Below, one piece after another: positions 61,736 to 64,000 of a stretch of 64,000 nt of DNA. The DNA comes from Lycorma delicatula. Taxonomy: Eukaryota > Arthropoda > Insecta > Hemiptera > Fulgoridae. Location: positions 199,590,034 through 199,654,033 of the forward strand of contig NC_134456.1 of NCBI RefSeq assembly GCF_047948215.1. The letters are read 5' to 3'. Positions within the stretch are counted from its first letter, which is position 1. Each line of letters starts with the position of its first letter. The notes under the pieces were generated by a model, which was not told the DNA's origin, did not search any database, and was given only the letters and a program-made list of their open reading frames with translations. The position numbers and the translations under genes are program-made.

Positions 61736-64000
61736 AAACCGATTTGATACTGTGCCTATTACGGGAGGTGTGATTCTTTTTTATCTTCGAAACCCCAATT
61801 TTTCAACCCCTTAAGTCAGTGGTTGATGATATAAAAAACTTTACTTAGATAAATTTTAGGTCCTTCCAAAGAACAGTAGGAACTTTAAACGAATTCGATA
61901 TTCTACTTAATAAGAAAGTTATAACAATAGTTTCTTTTTTCGTAAAAGCCCTCCCCATTTCCACCCCCCCTGGTCCGATTTTGGTTGTTAACAAACTCGA
62001 CCGAGATATTGGGTGGAGTTATTTTTCAGGAACAATTTGAAAATGATTGGCGCAAAATTACGGCAGTTATCGTGTCCACAAGAAAGTGAAATATATATAT
62101 ATAAACATTTGAGCTGATGGTGGTTTTGGGTTCTGGGAGATGTGAAACGCAAAGATTGTCGAAATTTTCCAGAAGTCGAATCATGGCACCCATTACAATA
62201 GGTAGTTTTACTAAATGGAAACACTACATAAAAATCATTGCTTCTCACAGAAAAGGGAATATTAATTTATTTTTTTTTTACATTACCTATCCAGTTCCTT
62301 CTTATGATGTAACACACGTAAAGCACCTGAAGGACAACGGGGTCAGATTGCTTTCTTTATAAATAATGATCTTCATCACACAACCAGTTCCTTAGAATTA
62401 ACAATATGAAGGTATCACTGAGCAAATTGTCACTAGATTTTAAATAGATTCTAATATTTTATTATATAATCGAAGGCAATAAAGAAGGCAACAAAAACCA
62501 CTTCACTCTCCCCCATTTCCTTGGAAGCCAGATACGGCATTCTTTTTATTCTTGGGAAAAAGGAAATTCAGTGGTTTCTACACGTCATAATTTTACTTGG
62601 TAAGCCTACTATGGATTATACGAGTAGGAATTGTCGGCATGATCTTCATTATTAAATACCATAAAAAATTCTCATCTTCCTTAACTAACTATTGAACTGC
62701 ATACAGCATTTTAATACACGTATCAATGAATGGTTTACAGACAGGTATATTTTAGGTAATCTCTAAGAAAAATGGATAGAATTAGGTGTAAAAAGAGCAA
62801 TGTTACTGAAAACTCTCCACTATTTCGTTTTCTACAGCCCCAGTAACTATATTATACAAACATGTTTCTTTTTCATCATAAAAAAGTTCTGAAAGGCAGC
62901 ATTAAGATTAATTTGGTCATATTTGGGTCACATTTGGTCACGAAACACAACGCATCCCCATACACTGTACGATAGGAACACCAATCTCAATAAGCAGTAA
63001 CCTCTGCAAACGAAAAACTTCATTATAAACAGCGAAGTTCATTCCAGTAGATGCATCATTCGCAATTGCCTTAGCGCAGTACTCTAAAAGTAAAGAAAGT
63101 AAATTTTCATTCTGTGCCCTATTACCGTAAAATCATTAATAAATTTAGTACATTTCAGATATTAATTTCGTATTTACGCCTCATTTGGATAAGCAAACAT
63201 CAAGGAGATTTTATAGTATTAACCTTTGAATTATTCAATAAGCCTAATTCTTCTAAAATCTTGCAAGCACACGAAAAAGAGAGTCACGTTATTTATTTTT
63301 TACTGTATTAGATATAAAGTTAAATGTAACAAATTAAAAAAAAAAATTAAAATTTTAAAAGGCGTAAGCTTGTTTTTAAGAAAACTGAATATAGAAATAA
63401 CCTGCTGATAGAATCTTGTTAGTTACTTCTTACATTTTGAAATTTTAAAATATTAAGACATGACACTGAAAATGAACACATGTTTTCAAAAACCAGATAT
63501 TGTACTTTATTCTCTTTGAATAAATACTAAAGTCAACTCCACAAAAGAAGATTTTACCAGAAGAAAACTGAAATTGAAGAAAATTTTAGTAAACGCAGAA
63601 AACGAGATAAAGTTCTGAAAAACCATTATTTTTTAAAAAGAAATATACATTGATTAATATTACTACCATTGCTGTATTTAACTACAGTAATACAGTTTAT
63701 TAGTAATATTTATATAAAAAGTAAAAAAAAAAAAGATTGTGAACTATTATTTTATAAACTTTTCAACTAATATGTAATTTTATTCCCACGAAATTTTCTG
63801 AATGCAATGTTAAACAAAGAGAATACTAATCTAAAAAAATACGTAGTAACATTATGGTAACGGTAATCTATAAAGAAACAATAGATTCAATATTTATCAT
63901 GTACTTTCTTTATAAAAAACCTCAAAATAACAGTAACCTGTAGAAAAAAAAGATTGACCGATAGTTGAATCTAAAGCCGGTAAACTGGGAAATCGATCCA

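Larger units (their letters stand above)
60279..64000. other. AT-rich non-coding DNA with a palindrome cluster
   Basis: No gene is supported. 61730-62370 is less AT-rich and reads like transposon-derived DNA, but no second copy is in the window, so no family is claimed. The frames at 61988-62248 (minus) and 62117-62362 (plus) overlap on opposite strands and have no recognisable domain. Confidence 0.5.

Noticed and set aside
61730..62370. Transposon-derived repeat
   Set aside because: Less AT-rich and repeat-like in appearance, but unsupported by a second copy or defined ends.

Overview
The window is 64 kb of strongly AT-rich eukaryotic DNA with many mono- and dinucleotide runs. No open reading frame in it looks like a normal host gene. 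The longest reading frames (173, 184 and 154 codons) are pieces of non-LTR retrotransposons. The rest are short, low-complexity or antisense shadows. An intact tRNA-Glu gene of arthropod type, tRNA-headed SINEs and decayed R1-like, Jockey-like and RTE-like LINEs suggest an insect. A hemipteran with a large repeat-rich genome is my guess, held with low confidence. The window is best read as intergenic or intronic sequence built from successive transposon insertions.

Layout. 1-6.2 kb: unassigned AT-rich DNA interrupted by two GC-rich retroposed fragments of one family (2664-3037 and 3253-3669), the first with a perfect 10-bp target-site duplication (TSD). 6.2-14 kb: a 0.66-kb interspersed repeat (6194-6852) with a second copy at 59672-60278, a full-length SINE with an 11-bp TSD (8101-8393), the tRNA-Glu gene (8683-8754), two partial SINEs, and a hAT-like non-autonomous element with a perfect 8-bp TSD (12168-12625). 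14-28 kb: mostly featureless, with microsatellites, a 5'-truncated SINE with a 14-bp TSD (23313-23510) and a small candidate MITE. 28.6-34.4 kb: a cluster of broken LINEs, namely a Jockey-like tail on the minus strand, an R1-like reverse transcriptase (RT) on plus, a second R1-like RT on minus, and a Jockey-like tail on plus. 34.4-48.7 kb: unassigned DNA with hairpins and two more SINEs. 48.75-49.55 kb: an R1-like LINE 3' end joined to a tRNA-Glu-headed SINE, with three copies of the target motif. 51-51.8 kb: an internally deleted Jockey-like RT. 55.7-60.3 kb: an RTE-like LINE tail beside a large inverted repeat, a 1.13-kb element with ~250-bp inverted arms (57253-58381), a second RTE RT fragment, and the second copy of the 0.6-kb repeat. 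60.3-64 kb: unassigned, with a dense cluster of palindromes at 61.5-61.75 kb.

The elements are related. Two SINE groups with different tRNA-like heads share a 3' tail, and the last few bases resemble the 3' end of the R1-like LINE at 49 kb, so a LINE of that type may have moved them. No CRISPR array, operon, rRNA or intact transposase was found. All repeat and protein-family assignments were made by eye from motifs. No database search or alignment program was run, and identities are visual estimates.
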